Assembly: GCA_037367355.1 (NCBI GenBank)
Contig: CM074695.1
Span: 4,278,001-4,342,000 of the forward strand
DNA: 64,000 nt
Source of the DNA: Neoscytalidium dimidiatum
Lineage: Eukaryota > Ascomycota > Dothideomycetes > Botryosphaeriales > Botryosphaeriaceae
Direction: 5' to 3'
The position numbers and the translations under genes are program-made. Shown here in pieces: positions 35,767-47,402 of the stretch. The notes below the pieces were generated by a model. The model was not told the origin of the DNA. It saw only the letters and a list, made by a program, of their open reading frames with translations, and did not search any database. Every line of letters begins with the position of its first letter. The stretch's first letter is position 1.

Positions 35767-36436
35767 TCACAACATTCTTCACATGCGCAGCCCTTTCCCC
35801 CCTCCCCTCGCTCGTCCCGTACGTACAAAGATGACATCCGCTTTTTTTTCTTCCCTCTCCCCTTCCCTGTCGGCGCGCGCTGCCGAAATGCACATCATGC
35901 AGGGAAGAGCGGAAACGATGTGTGCCGCATGACGTCTCCGTCGCCGTCCGCATGATTTTCTTTTTTTTTTTCAATCGCTCTCTTCGTCTATAAGGGAAAG
36001 AACATCCTTGCTTTTAGCATGTATTAGTTGCACAAAGCGAGAGGGGAGGCGGAGGCGCGGAGGCGCGTTGGATATGCATTATCGTCACGTTATAGCGGCT
36101 ATGACGACCGCTTGTTTCTCTCTTTTTCTTTTCTCTTTTTTGGCCGGGAAATGCACGTTTAAGGGGGTGGGTGCGCGGCTCTCTGGAGGAACGAAAAAAA
36201 AAAAAAAAAAGGAAGAAAAGAGAAAGGCGCCGACCGGTTGCATTGATCCCCCCCCCTCCCGTATTCCGTCGGCTTCTTCGGCTCGTTCGGTTCAGGTTGG
36301 AGCGCCGGCTTGGCGGGGGGGTGGGCTTTTGTCGGAGCGGCGTTTCTTTGCTGTTCATGCGGAAGGGCGTCGAAGAGGTAAGGTGGTAGGGTTGTGTTAA
36401 GCCCTGCATTTTGCTTGGTCCTATTTTTGGGTGATG

Positions 36437-36462
36437 CGTGTGTTTGTGTGTGTGTGTGTGTG
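36437..36462. repeat. GT-rich microsatellite
   Basis: Near-perfect GT run with one TTT interruption. Confidence 0.85.
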
Positions 36463-37619
36463 GGCGGGGAGGAGAAGAGATGGGGGCGAATGGGAGGCGT
36501 GCTTTTCGGCGGACGTCAGCGGTAGGTCGCGCTCCCACCCTTGCACCGGGAAAAAGGCTGGATGTTTGGTGGATGGGTGGGCACTGTGGGCTGTGCGACC
36601 GATCGGCGCCCCGGTGGTGTCTGCTGGCCCACTGGCCGGTTTGCAGGCTGGCAAGGGGAGAGAGAGACTGACGTGTGGCTGTGAAGAAGGGTGTCATCGG
36701 CGTTGCCAGCGCCCAGTCGTATAGCGCTATGGTAATGCTACTTGCAACTCGACCGCTATACTTCGCTACCACATCGAAGGATCCTGGCCAATGATGTGAG
36801 ATTGAGCTGCAGGTGCCGGTCTCAGCGGCTAGCGCGATGAGTGGACGGACGATCGCGAGCAGGAAGCGGTTGGGGCTTGCGTTGAGGCTCTTTTCTCTCT
36901 CGCTCTGCTGCGCAGCCTTCCCGCTTGGGGGTTTTCCCTGCCAGCCAAGGCGTCCTGCCGCTGAATGTGTAGTGGGTGGCGAACCAGCCACGCGAGGCGA
37001 GGCTAGTTGGTCCCGTCACCGTTGTCAGCCTTTTCTTTACGCATGTAATCTTTCGTTATTCCAGGCTTTTACATGCGCCTGTAACGAGAAAGGATGCTCA
37101 AGCTTTTCTCGACTGTTCGTTCAGGATTGCATGGCTTTTGGAGTCGCTGGAGCAGATCCCGTTGGTTGAGGGCGGGTCTTGGGTGTTTCTGCTTCTGCGC
37201 AATCACGCGCAGCTGAAGCAGAGAGAAGCTTGGAAAAACGCGAATCCTCTTGCATGAATAGATCCTTTAGGACGGGAGAAAGCTTGATTGCACATCTCTT
37301 CGTAGGCTGCCTCCTTTCACCGAGACGGGCATTGTGGTTGCCGAAATGTTGCAATAGCACTGCGGGGTGCTCTGCCACGGGCCTTCTTCACCACTGTGGG
37401 TGATGCTCCTTGCATGTGGGATTCAGCTATGCTGGTACCCATCTCTCAGCGACCGAGGTGCCAAGGCTCAATGAACCCGGTCCCAATACTTCACCTTATC
37501 GCGGCTAAGGTTTGATAGCGGCCGCATGAAGGATTTTTTTCCCATTCCTTTCGGCGCGCCGCCAACCTTATCTGTGACCAGCACCTGATAGGCCTTCCTC
37601 ACCCCACATCAACAGTTCA

Positions 37620-37641
37620 AACACACCGCGAACACACCGCG
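37620..37641. repeat. 11-bp direct repeat AACACACCGCG x2
   Basis: Two exact copies followed by a partial third (AACACA). Confidence 0.85.
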
Positions 37642-39620
37642 AACACATCTTTTCTCTCCGCATATCTGTAGAAAGAAATTCGGTCGGCATGCTAATGCAA
37701 TTTCCCAGCTATCAGCGGCTCGGAGATCTGGCACGAGTTGTTCAACGCGAGTTTAGTGGGGGTTGAGAAGCTATAGCAAGGGCCCCAGAAACGGCCTGGG
37801 CACACGCCCAACAAACCGTTCGATCGACCACCCGTGCGAAAGCGGCTACGGAGCGCAACAAGCCAAAGCGGCGGCGCACACGCTCCCGTGTCTTTCCGCT
37901 AGCGAAGGAGGGGGTTTGTGCTCCGGGGCGGCTAAAGTGGGAATGCGGGTGGGCGGCGGGTCGAAAGCCAAGAGAAAAAAAAACAAAAAGGCACCGTGGA
38001 AGCAGTGTAGCCAGCATCGCAATCAACTGGGAACGACGTTTTCCGGGCCTACTTGCTGTGCCGCCAATCATGTTTCTTCGTCTCGAGCTGGGACTGTAAG
38101 CGAGAGGAACGGGAAAGCATTACAGCAGTTTGCGGCGTGACTTGTAAGAAGGGCTTCGGTTCGAGAGGGCTCGCGCTTGCTTGGCTGGTGCTAGATAAAC
38201 AGGAACGCAGTACACGCGTCCTAAGGGGCGACTGTGTCGATCTACCGCACATCTGCATCTCGCCTGTTGTCGATCATGGATGTGCGACAAGCAGGTAGAG
38301 CCTGAAGGCGGTTGATGAGTGCTGACGGTGCGCGAGACGAGAATGAAGGATAGGCGCTTGTTGCACTGTCTGTGATCCTCATCCGGGGCAGGACGTGGGT
38401 GCGGCAGGGCACTGGCTTGGTCTGCCCTGCCGATCCAATTACCGTTTTCAAACGTTTGCTCGGAAATGAGCTTGATACGCCCTGGGGACGGATGGGGTAG
38501 GTGGTTGATAGCGACGCGGGGAAGAGGCGTTCAGGTGATTGCTCGTCCTGGGATGGGCGTGCATGCTTCTACTGCACGCCAAGAAAGCAGACCCATTGGG
38601 TGAGCTGATGCATCTGAACAAACATTGACACTCCAACTGCAGAAGCATGCATTACGGGATGACCGGGCCAGGACGGGCGCAAGCATTGAGTGGTTCGACG
38701 TCAGGCTCGATATCGGAGCGGGGACTCGGGGCTCGTAGAGAAGCAGCCCTCTGCTGTGTCAGCAGCAATAGAGTATACTGCCAAATTCAGCAGGTGGCGG
38801 TATGAAAAGATTAGCCTGTCACCCCTGGAGTTTGCTTCCTAGTATAACTATGCATTCTCGTATGCCAGTGCGGAGGACATCGTGTTTCCTTGTCCGCCGT
38901 CGAGTCAGCCGCCATGGAGGCGCTACGCAGCAGCCATAGCCGATTTTAGCAGCATTGGAGCGGCACTACCTCTGATGTTGATTAAGAATATAAGCTCCGA
39001 GCTGCAGGAAGACAGACAGCCAAAATCGCACGCGAAAGGCTAAGTCGAACGCGTCGTAAGTTCGGCCCAACGAAACCTGGCGTTGCAACAGCGGCTTCAG
39101 TCAAACCGAAACCGGCACTTGACAGTCGCCGCGACGGAACGGCGCTGCGGCAACAAGAGCCACCGGCGTCACTGCATGAAAGCGTCTTCGGACGGCCCCG
39201 CAGCGTGCAAAACACGCTCATCCGCGCTCTCCGCTACGGGAGCAGCGGAAAGCAACTGCCTGCTTGTGGCAGGCTGCAATTGGGGAGGGTGGAGTTTCAA
39301 GTGAGCTGGACGCGGTGTTGGCCAGGAAACGCAGGCTGGTCTGGAGTCGCGATGCCGCTTTTCCTGCGGGGTCTGAGTGGTGGAGCGGACGATCCGTCCA
39401 GCCTCTTGTTTCTCTGGATGGCGTCATGCACATGCAGTGAGGGCGAGATTGAGGAGGACGAGGGCGAAAATTACGGGCGCGACCCGCAATGGTTTGCCTC
39501 TGGGCGCCTCTGGCCGCCTCGCAGCACCGTCGCGCGCGGCTGCACGGCAGGCCTTGGCAGCCAGCGCCAGCGGCGAGGAAGGTGCTGGGGCGGCGACATG
39601 CTAGGGGGAGGGGGGCAGGC

Positions 39621-39676
39621 AGGCAGGTGGCAGGCGGCAGGCGGCAGGCAGTAGGCGGTTGGTGGCAGGTCGCGGG
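39621..39676. repeat. Heptamer array, eight units of YGGCAGG
   Basis: Eight contiguous 7-bp units in register (AGGCAGG, TGGCAGG, CGGCAGG x2, CAGTAGG, CGGTTGG, TGGCAGG, TCGCGGG), about 670-720 bp upstream of the GDSL start codon. Many GG/GGG runs on one strand. Confidence 0.85.
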
Positions 39677-39738
39677 CAGGCGCAGGGCTGCGCTGGGGTG
39701 CGCTGGGGCTCTTGTGCCAGACGCACACAGCGCTGTTG

Positions 39739-39762
39739 CTGCCACTGCCACTGCCACTGCCA
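39739..39762. repeat. Hexamer array CTGCCA x4
   Basis: Four exact contiguous units upstream of the GDSL gene. Confidence 0.9.
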
Positions 39763-40340
39763 CTCGCAGAAGCAGCCGAGCGAGCCTGTGCCTGTCGCGC
39801 GTTTCGCGGGCGGAGGCAGTGCGCGCATCTGAGGCCAGCGGGCAATGTCGCGGTGGTAGCACGGGCGAGTGCCTGGCTCGTCGGGCGCGCATTTGGCATG
39901 GCTGGCGTAATCTTACGGCTGACATGGCTGGGAGCGGCGGCGGCGGCGCGTGCTGGGATGCTGGGATGCTGGTCGATGATTTCGCCCGAGACATCGTGAT
40001 CCAGTCAGGGGCTCGCGGGCTGGCCGCCGCCAACGGCGCCGGTGGAGCGCTTGCGTGGACATCTTTTCTCGATCCCTCTCCTCGCGCGCAACCTGCCTGC
40101 TGCACCATCCACCTGGCCATGCCCACCCCGACTCTGTAGCTTCGTGCTTTCTGTCGTTCTCCCGCCAAACCGCGCCCACCACAGTCAATCGCTCATCCCG
40201 ACAGCCGATCCCGCGCCTCCAGCAGCGCCCCCTTTCCCGCCCACAACAAGCCTTACCTCTGCGACGCCTCTAATACCGCCCAAACTCTGTCCTCCTCCCC
40301 GAACAACAACCTAATCCAATCCCTCAAGTCGTTGCCGACC

Positions 40341-41674
40341 ATGAGGTTCCTCTCGCGCTGCTCCGTCATCATCGCCCTCGCCGTCACCCTCATCCTCTAC
40401 CTGGGCTGGGTCATTCCCTCGACGCGCCAGTACACACAATTCCAGAAGTCATGGTCCGGCTCGGTGCGCAGGATCGTCACCTTTGGCGACTCCTGGTCCG
40501 ATACAGGCCGCTACATCCTCAACGGCCCACCGCCCGGCTATGAGCCCATCAGACATCCTGCCAGCGGCCCTGTTTGGCCAGAGGCTCTCTGTCAAGAGGT
40601 GTGTTTTTTCCCCCAAATCGCCTTGGCAGGAGGAAACATCGCATGGCGTGACGCCCGTTACTGACTCGCTTCAAAACACCAGATCCTCTGCGATTCGATC
40701 GACAACTACGCCCGCTCGCTGCCGCCGCAGGTCACTCAGTACTACACCGACACCGTTGGCGCTGTCCTTGACAACGCCGTCTTCCAGAACGCCACTTCCT
40801 CGCACAATTTCACCGATTTCGCCCTCCGTGATCTTCAGCAGCAGGTCCGCGACTTCGTGAAGATGGAGGGTTTCAAGCGCATGTGGCCCATTCAGCCTCC
40901 CAAGGAGTGGACTCTCTTCACAATCTGGTTCGGTGTCAACGACATTTTCCACTACTCCAAGCTTGAGCGCGCCAAGGCTCTCTTCGCCATTGACAAGAGC
41001 ATCGAACATCTCTTCCGCCAGATGGACATCATCCACTCCTGGATGCAGGGCCCGATCCTCGTTGTCCTTCCCAAGGCCGTCAACGTTACCCATCTCCCTC
41101 GCTTCGATCTTGAGACCCGTGCCGATGTCGATACCACTCGCCACCGGATGGCCATTGAGCTTGCCAGCTACTGGAACCAGAGGCTTGAGAGTCACGCCAA
41201 GAACTGGATGGGCGGCCACATCTTCCTGCTTGAGGCTGATAAGTTCATGGAGAGCCAAGTCGCCGCTAAGAAATTCTCCCACCCCCCAAGCGTCCGCAAG
41301 AGGACTCCCGAGTTTGGCGACATCACCACTCCTTGCAGAACCCTGATCTACCCGCAATCACAAGACGAGGACTCCGTTCAGGAACTCGGTGTGCAGGAGC
41401 AGGTTTGCGAGGAGCCTCGCAACCACCTCTTCTGGTGAGTGAAGTAATCTTAAAAATGTGGCGAATTGCGTACTAACGAGCCGAAAGGGATGACTTCCAC
41501 CTCTCTGGAAAGGCCCACGAAATTCTTGGCCAGGCTGCGGGCAAGCTTGTGAAGATGCGCTCGACCTACAACCACTACGTTGCCCAGCAGGTGACCGAGG
41601 CTGTCCGCGATTCGATCCCTCCGTGGCTGAAGGACCGCCTGGAGGAGTTCCACGCGAAAAACAGCAGCCAATAA
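40341..41674 (+). CDS. GDSL/SGNH-family esterase, membrane-anchored or secreted
   Basis: Serine ester hydrolase of the GDSL lipase / CE16-like group, 398 aa. Exons 40341-40598, 40683-41434 and 41488-41674; phases 0 and 2 fit, and the second intron shows a TACTAAC branch site near 41471. Residues 8-27 are a strongly hydrophobic N-terminal segment after a short basic start, either a signal peptide or a type II anchor. Block I is FGDSWSDTG with nucleophile Ser51. Block III is WFGVND (Gly170, Asn172). The C-terminal DDFH (Asp338-His341) supplies the Asp-x-x-His of block V. Several N-x-S/T sites (for example NATSS, NFTD, NVTH) suit a luminal or extracellular domain. CE16 acetylesterase activity on plant polysaccharide is possible but not demonstrable from sequence. 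It stands alone, with more than 5 kb of empty DNA on each side. Confidence 0.92.
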
Positions 41675-42959
41675 GCGCCTTTTACGCCTCTTATCCAGTC
41701 CTGACGGTCTTGCTACCGTCTGAGAAGCGCCGCGTCGTGCTTCTGCATGAAATCACGACTGTTTGACACGCCATACGCAATACCCGACACGAGGCTATTT
41801 CGTGGTTCAATCCTTTTTCCCTTACAATTTTTCGACCTCTAGATGATGGAAGATGGCAAAACAATACCCGACTGCCATGGTGGCTATTATTACTTTGGAC
41901 GGCTATACGCGTGATGTTGGCACTTTTTCGACACAGCCCACACGCCTGGCCTCGAGACTTTTCGACCTCGGAATCTCGCATGTGCGACATATCCACGGTC
42001 TAGCCTTTTCGTGGTACCAGGCAACTTATCGCCGCCCAGGGATCTCCAGCGCGACCGGGCCCAAATCGTTGATTAGGGTTCGTTTACTCCCCATACTCGT
42101 TGTTTCGGGACGATAGAGCAGTCGCCTAAGTCGAGCCGGCTTGGATAGACAAGTCATACTCCCAACCCAATATTTTCTTACACATATTCTCCAACTACCG
42201 CTCGGCAATCCATAGAGATACCCAGGATGCGACGAGGTCGATCCGCATTTTATTATACTTCTTCGACGACGGTTGCGGCCGCTTTATTGTACAGATTTCT
42301 CCGCGAGGTTTCCGCGCGCTTTGCAACTGCGACAAAGCATGCTTGACCAACGTTTTTCTCTTACTTTTTGGTGCATCTGGCATTCTTGCGTTTCAGCGTT
42401 GCATCAGTGCATCATAGAGAGGTCCTTCGGCGAACACGGGAAACTGGCTGTTGTTTTGTTGACACTACTTCTTTGGACAGAGACACCATCGGTGCGCTTA
42501 GGGTACAATTTTTTATTCTGGTTATTCTTTAAAAATTTCGCTTCGCAATCCACAACTCATGGCAAAAAGGGGGTTCTTTCTGACATCACACAAAGTATAC
42601 TTTTCTCTCTCTGATGAACAGCTGGGGCGGTGTGCTACTTTGGGAAACATATTCTGATTTCTTCCCATTCCCTGTCTCAGCGCTTTTCCTGTCACTACCT
42701 CTGACCCATGGATCACACACAACTGCTACTTGCATTCAGCGAGACAACATCATACATACGCTTTCTCACCGCCAATCAAGTAAAGTCTAATACGCCGTGT
42801 GCGGAAGAAAAAACACTAGGGAGGAAAAATTCTGCCTTGCCGGGGAAGAAAGACGGGAAAGAGTCGGAACTTTGGTGTTTGGGTCGCACCTAGCGTCTCA
42901 TGCGAGCTGTATCTCCGGTTTCAACTGGTGGGGTTGGTTGAGGTGTTGTGGAACGACGA

Positions 42960-42970
42960 GGGGGGGGGGG
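42960..42970. repeat. G11 homopolymer
   Basis: Eleven consecutive G on the plus strand; likely length-variable. Confidence 0.85.
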
Positions 42971-43728
42971 AACTTCCTCGAACCGCAACATTTTTCCCAC
43001 GACCGGTTGGCCGCCGTTTGCAGGTTTCGCTAACCGAGCTCTTTTCGGTACGGAGGGCGCTAAAGTCCGAACACCATGGTTCCGATGCTATCCATCTCTT
43101 TTTCTGCCTTGCCGGGGGGAGGTTTTTTTCTTAATTCTCTCCAGCTGTGTTTCTCCGTGGGCTGATTTTGTACATACATTTTGGCACATACGTAAAACAC
43201 ACGATACACGTTCTGATACTGCCGGAGAGGGGAAGTGGTGTTTCTGGGCTGTTTCTGCTTTCTTTCCTTCAGTTCTTTCAAGAGCAGCGAAATATACAGA
43301 GTAATGCGCTATAGGCATGATCCTTTAAGCCGGACACGAATCGGACGTAATCGTTAGTATTATAATTGTTTTTTTTTTTCTTCAGATGAATGAGCGTCGT
43401 ACACTCGAGCACGCGAACGTGACTTATGGACCAGAATGCTTGTTTCGAAACGTGCGCAGGGTTCGTTCCTCTTTGTCAATCATTATCAAACAGTGACAGC
43501 CGTCGGCTTTTCTCGTGTTCCGAGACCGGGGCGGATGGATAAACCGAAGAAGAGAGGGGGGGAAGATTGGGGCCGTGTGATATATCTCTTGCAATGACGA
43601 GATTCTAGAACACGGTGTTTTTTTTTCGTTCCTTTCGGCCTCTTCGCTTTTCCGGCTGTCGGCGGGTCGATCTTTGTGGGGCCTCGTTCCTTTTCCAGAT
43701 TGTGCTCAGGGAGGGCGGTGGGGAAGGG

Positions 43729-43747
43729 ACCTCTCTCTCTCTCTCTC
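43729..43747. repeat. CT microsatellite
   Basis: About nine CT units. Confidence 0.85.
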
Positions 43748-45368
43748 GTGCTACTAATCATCGCGGTTCTCTTCGCTGCAGAGGAAGATGTTTGCGTCGG
43801 GATGACGAACGAATGTTCCGGGCGTTCGTTCTGATCAGAGGGACGGGCTTCGTGGACGATTTGTTCCCGGGGCCCGCCGTCTAGGTCGTTATGGATAGGG
43901 TGGTTAGGGGTGGTTCAGGCAACCAACAAGGATGGCGTGCCCCGGTGGGGAGAAGGGCACAAAGCTTGGCCTGTGTTTTTCGTTTCAACGGCGGTTGGCA
44001 CGGCGGGTGGCAAAGGGTATCGTAATACCTTCGGTCCACGGGAGTAATTGTCGCTGCGGCCTACAGGTGGATGGAGGAGCCGTCCGGATGCAAGTCTTGT
44101 CAATGTCTGAGCTTTTATTCCCGGACGGCCGCTTCAACCTCCCTGCTCGGGCTTTGACTCGCTGCGGTTTCAAGAGCGATTTCTGCTACCACTAACTGGA
44201 GTGGGGCGGCGCCGCCGCAGCGCTGGGCGTTACCCACATGCCGTCTCCGTTGTCAATGCGGCGGCTTTTTGCGTGATGACGACCATGACAGCAGCACCAG
44301 TAACTCTTAAAAATTCTAGTTATTAAAAAAAAAAAAAGAGTGTGAGAGAGTGAGAGAAAAACACATGAGGAACTGGCCTTGGATATGCAGGTGAAGTGGC
44401 TTTTTGGAGCATTAAATCATATGAGGTGGGGTGCATGAAGTTCAGTTGTAGCAGGGATGATTAGAGAAGAGTAGTTGAAGATCCTTATACGGCGAGAGAG
44501 GCCAAGATGGGCCAGCGTAGTCCCAACTCTCGTCTACCTAATAAATCTCGTATGTAGCAAGGAAAGATGAAGTGTGAGCTAAACAGACAAAGGGTCGCAA
44601 TACTCGAACATGCGTGGAGGAATCCAACGGAGATGTTGATCCAAGTAGGGACGAGGAAGGACAGAACTATACACGCGTATGTTGACCAGTCTCGGGAGTA
44701 CATGTCATATATGTAGCCAGTCTGGCTTATGTTGTAAATTCTTGGTAAACGCCAGGGCAATGAAGCCTATCTCCAAAACACTCTGTTCGCATGTATGCAA
44801 GTAGTCTAGTTCAACGAAGGTCGATTGCTTCCATTGATTTAAGGCATGAACAGATTATCGCTGTGCCTCTAACACAACATTTGAATGCCCGTGAAACTCA
44901 GAGCAACGAAATTTTCTTGTCACGGAACCCTGTTGACAAGGAAATGGCATTTGAGCGGTGTTTTCGGCAACTCCACTAAGCGGGCATGGAAAGTCGTTGA
45001 CTCTTGAAAAAGGTCATGCTATGCCCACGTATTCACAATGACCTTCTTAGACTAGCCGCGGCAAAACATCATCCGTTGCGTAACAAAGATACTACGAATC
45101 AGCCTTACACGACTGTCCACGTATATCGAAGTGACGGGGTGGCGCTCGGACGTTTGAGGTCAACGCCTCGGCTGACGAAACTGTTGACACGGACGCGCAT
45201 TGACGATCTGACAACACCAAGTCACGGGCGCAAGCGAGACAGACGGACGCGGATCTCCTAGCCGCGCGTGTGTCTGAGCAAGGGGCAACTTGTCTGTTCG
45301 TTGTTGAGAAGTATTGGCATTTGCGGGGGGTGGACGGTGCTTCGTGATATGAGGCTGGGTTGGCCTTG

Positions 45369-46440
45369 CTACAGGGATGTAATTGCAGGGAGGAGGACAC
45401 GAAATGTTGGATACAGTGTAGATATCCAAAACTTGGGCATGATGATGGAGGGCATGAAGTAGAGGGTATCGTATTTAAAGGCATTGACGGTGTTGGGAAC
45501 CGAGTGTTGCCTGTACTGACTGGGCCCTAGCACCGCTCTTGAGCTGTACTGTTGTCTTTCCGAAATAGCCTTGTAAAATTGACACCGCCGAGGCTCATAA
45601 GGATATGTCCATTGGGCGGGTTCTGCAAAGTAAGAATTGATGGCTTTCATCTACTTAGATCCAAATATGAAGGCTTTGGCTAAGTCACTATCTGTAGCAG
45701 TGCGGGGAAGCGAGAAATTGTAGGCGCTGAAGCCGTGCATGGAGGCCATGAACATTTTCTTGGCCATCGGACTCTTCCAAATCATCCATAGTCATGATAA
45801 TTGTACCAGAATCTGGTGTTAAGCCGGCTGCGAAGAAAGTCACATAGAACTACACCAGTATCTTCATCTCCCGACAAAGGTTTAAGGGTAATTTGAGCAG
45901 TAACATGGCCACACGAACTCTCAACTCCAATATTTATACCTATTGGAGAAGACACCTTGGGTGCACAACAAAGATAAGACTCTCACATGTGTTCTCTAGT
46001 CGAAACCCCCCCAAAAATAAACTAAGGTTGAATAAAGGAAAGAAACATTATACACATTCCTGGGCATGATGTAGTTTCTGATAACCGCACTACTTCACGC
46101 TAGCTGCGTTTGACACAATGAACGGTCTTTCTGTAAGACATTATATAACATTACCTGGATAAGTTCTCCTGCACTTTTCTCATTCTCTCCGTAGGCATCT
46201 AGGATTGCGCACCGGGCACCGCTGGAATAAGTCCACGGAACATGACGTAGGAGCTCCATTGGTGAAACTTACCATGCTCAGGAATTGAGAAGGAGGGAAG
46301 CTGTCTATGATAAATGCGTTTTTGTTTTCCCTCTTGGGATAAGTCTGCAAGGAACTCATTATCCTGCCAGTGAAGCAGGGTCTCACATCGAACGAGGCAC
46401 CATAGATCAGCCCGTGATACTCCTGTATACTAGATGACAT
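45369..46440 (-). pseudogene. Possible decayed or unrecognised gene, coding-like fragments
   Basis: Several minus-strand stretches read like protein but do not join into one clean model. One begins at a Met at 46440 (MSSSIQEYHGLIYGASFDVR...) and runs into a good GTAAGT donor near 46273. After the matching AG the plausible frame reads GARCAILDAYGENEKSAGEL, but the splice phase does not fit. 45982-45782 is a 66-codon frame (core PIGINIGVESSCGHVTAQI). Further down, two open stretches are separated by one TAG, the second starting at a Met at 45650. I do not recognise the family. It could be a frameshifted gene, a decayed copy, or chance in AT-richer DNA. Treat as a lead only. Confidence 0.25.
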
Positions 46441-47402
46441 CTTGAAAATGATCAGCAGAAGTGCTTTTCAGATGCTAGTGTAGCTGTAGGAATCTCTACT
46501 GCTATTCAGATGTTGATAATAACAATATTTTTTCAAACTTGCTCATTAACATGTCGTAGACCACATCTTCCAGAGTGTTCCCCGCGGGGCTCGACTTGGT
46601 CCTGTTGCAAAGGTGGCCGGTCTAAGTACGACTTTATCAAGCCTGTAAGAACTTTCTTCATACTCATTGTTATCGCTATGATTAGTATTGAGAGGCAAGC
46701 AGCCCTTCCAACTTAGATTTCAGCCGTTTCCCCCAACTGCTGGTTCTTCTCATCATGGACACCTTGCTTATTTGCCTCCGCTATATTGATTGGAGATAGA
46801 ATAACCTAGAATTGTCAAACCAGTCTACTCTTAAGGGAGATCGCTGAGTAAGTTGAATAAAAGTAAATCAGTAAATGTTAAAGCACTCCACGGGTATTCT
46901 GGACCAGCCGTCGTACTACTATCGTCTGGAAATAGGACGTACACACACATGAGAATTCGCATAGGCCGGAAAAGAACAGCATAGACAAACTGGCTCGTGA
47001 GATCCTTTATACCTCTCTCAGATCTCGACCCTGCATCTTATCAAACCTACTATCTCTTCGAAATCTGCATGCTATGAGCAGCTCCTTCTTCATCAGTGCT
47101 CCTAAGCTACAAAGGTTGAAGTAGCGTTACTGAGCTGCCGCCATAACATGTGTTAAGCCTCTATCTTAGCATTGTGCTTAGCGGAAAATGATTTATACTT
47201 TTAGTCTTTTCTCTCGTCATATTGTCCCTTATCCATATTCCAGAACTCCTTTATCCCCAGTCACGCCGTAACAGAGTCTTTCGCCCGCATTTTTCTCCAT
47301 GTGACCCACAAGCCCTCAATGTGCGGAGCCAAAATTACTTTCCGTCCAATCGCCAACCTGATGGAAATGCATGACTAAACAGAACAATTCTCACCACGCC
47401 AA

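Larger units (their letters stand above)
34781..40340. other. 5.6-kb gene-poor region
   Basis: No supported gene on either strand. Contents: csmB 3' UTR; a CA repeat (35753-35766); a 17-nt A run (36194-36210); a GT repeat (36437-36462); an 11-bp direct repeat (37620-37641); and a GC-rich block (39200-40300) with tandem heptamers and hexamers that forms the upstream region of the GDSL gene. Open frames at 36014-36991 and 39218-40168 are GC-driven and lack protein-like features. Confidence 0.5.
41675..47402. other. 5.7-kb gene-poor region
   Basis: No complete gene recognised. 42960-42970 is an 11-G run and 43729-43747 a CT microsatellite. From about 44,300 to 47,300 the sequence is visibly AT-richer than its flanks and contains minus-strand coding-like fragments (separate entry). 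Confidence 0.5.

Noticed and set aside
36014..36991. 325-residue minus-strand frame
   Set aside because: Passes through poly-A and GT microsatellites, Pro/Arg/Ser biased, no domain or start context; chance in GC-rich DNA.
39218..40168. 316-residue minus-strand frame with Ala/Pro/Arg bias
   Set aside because: Composition follows the GC-rich tandem repeats; no conserved feature; overlaps the upstream region of the GDSL gene.
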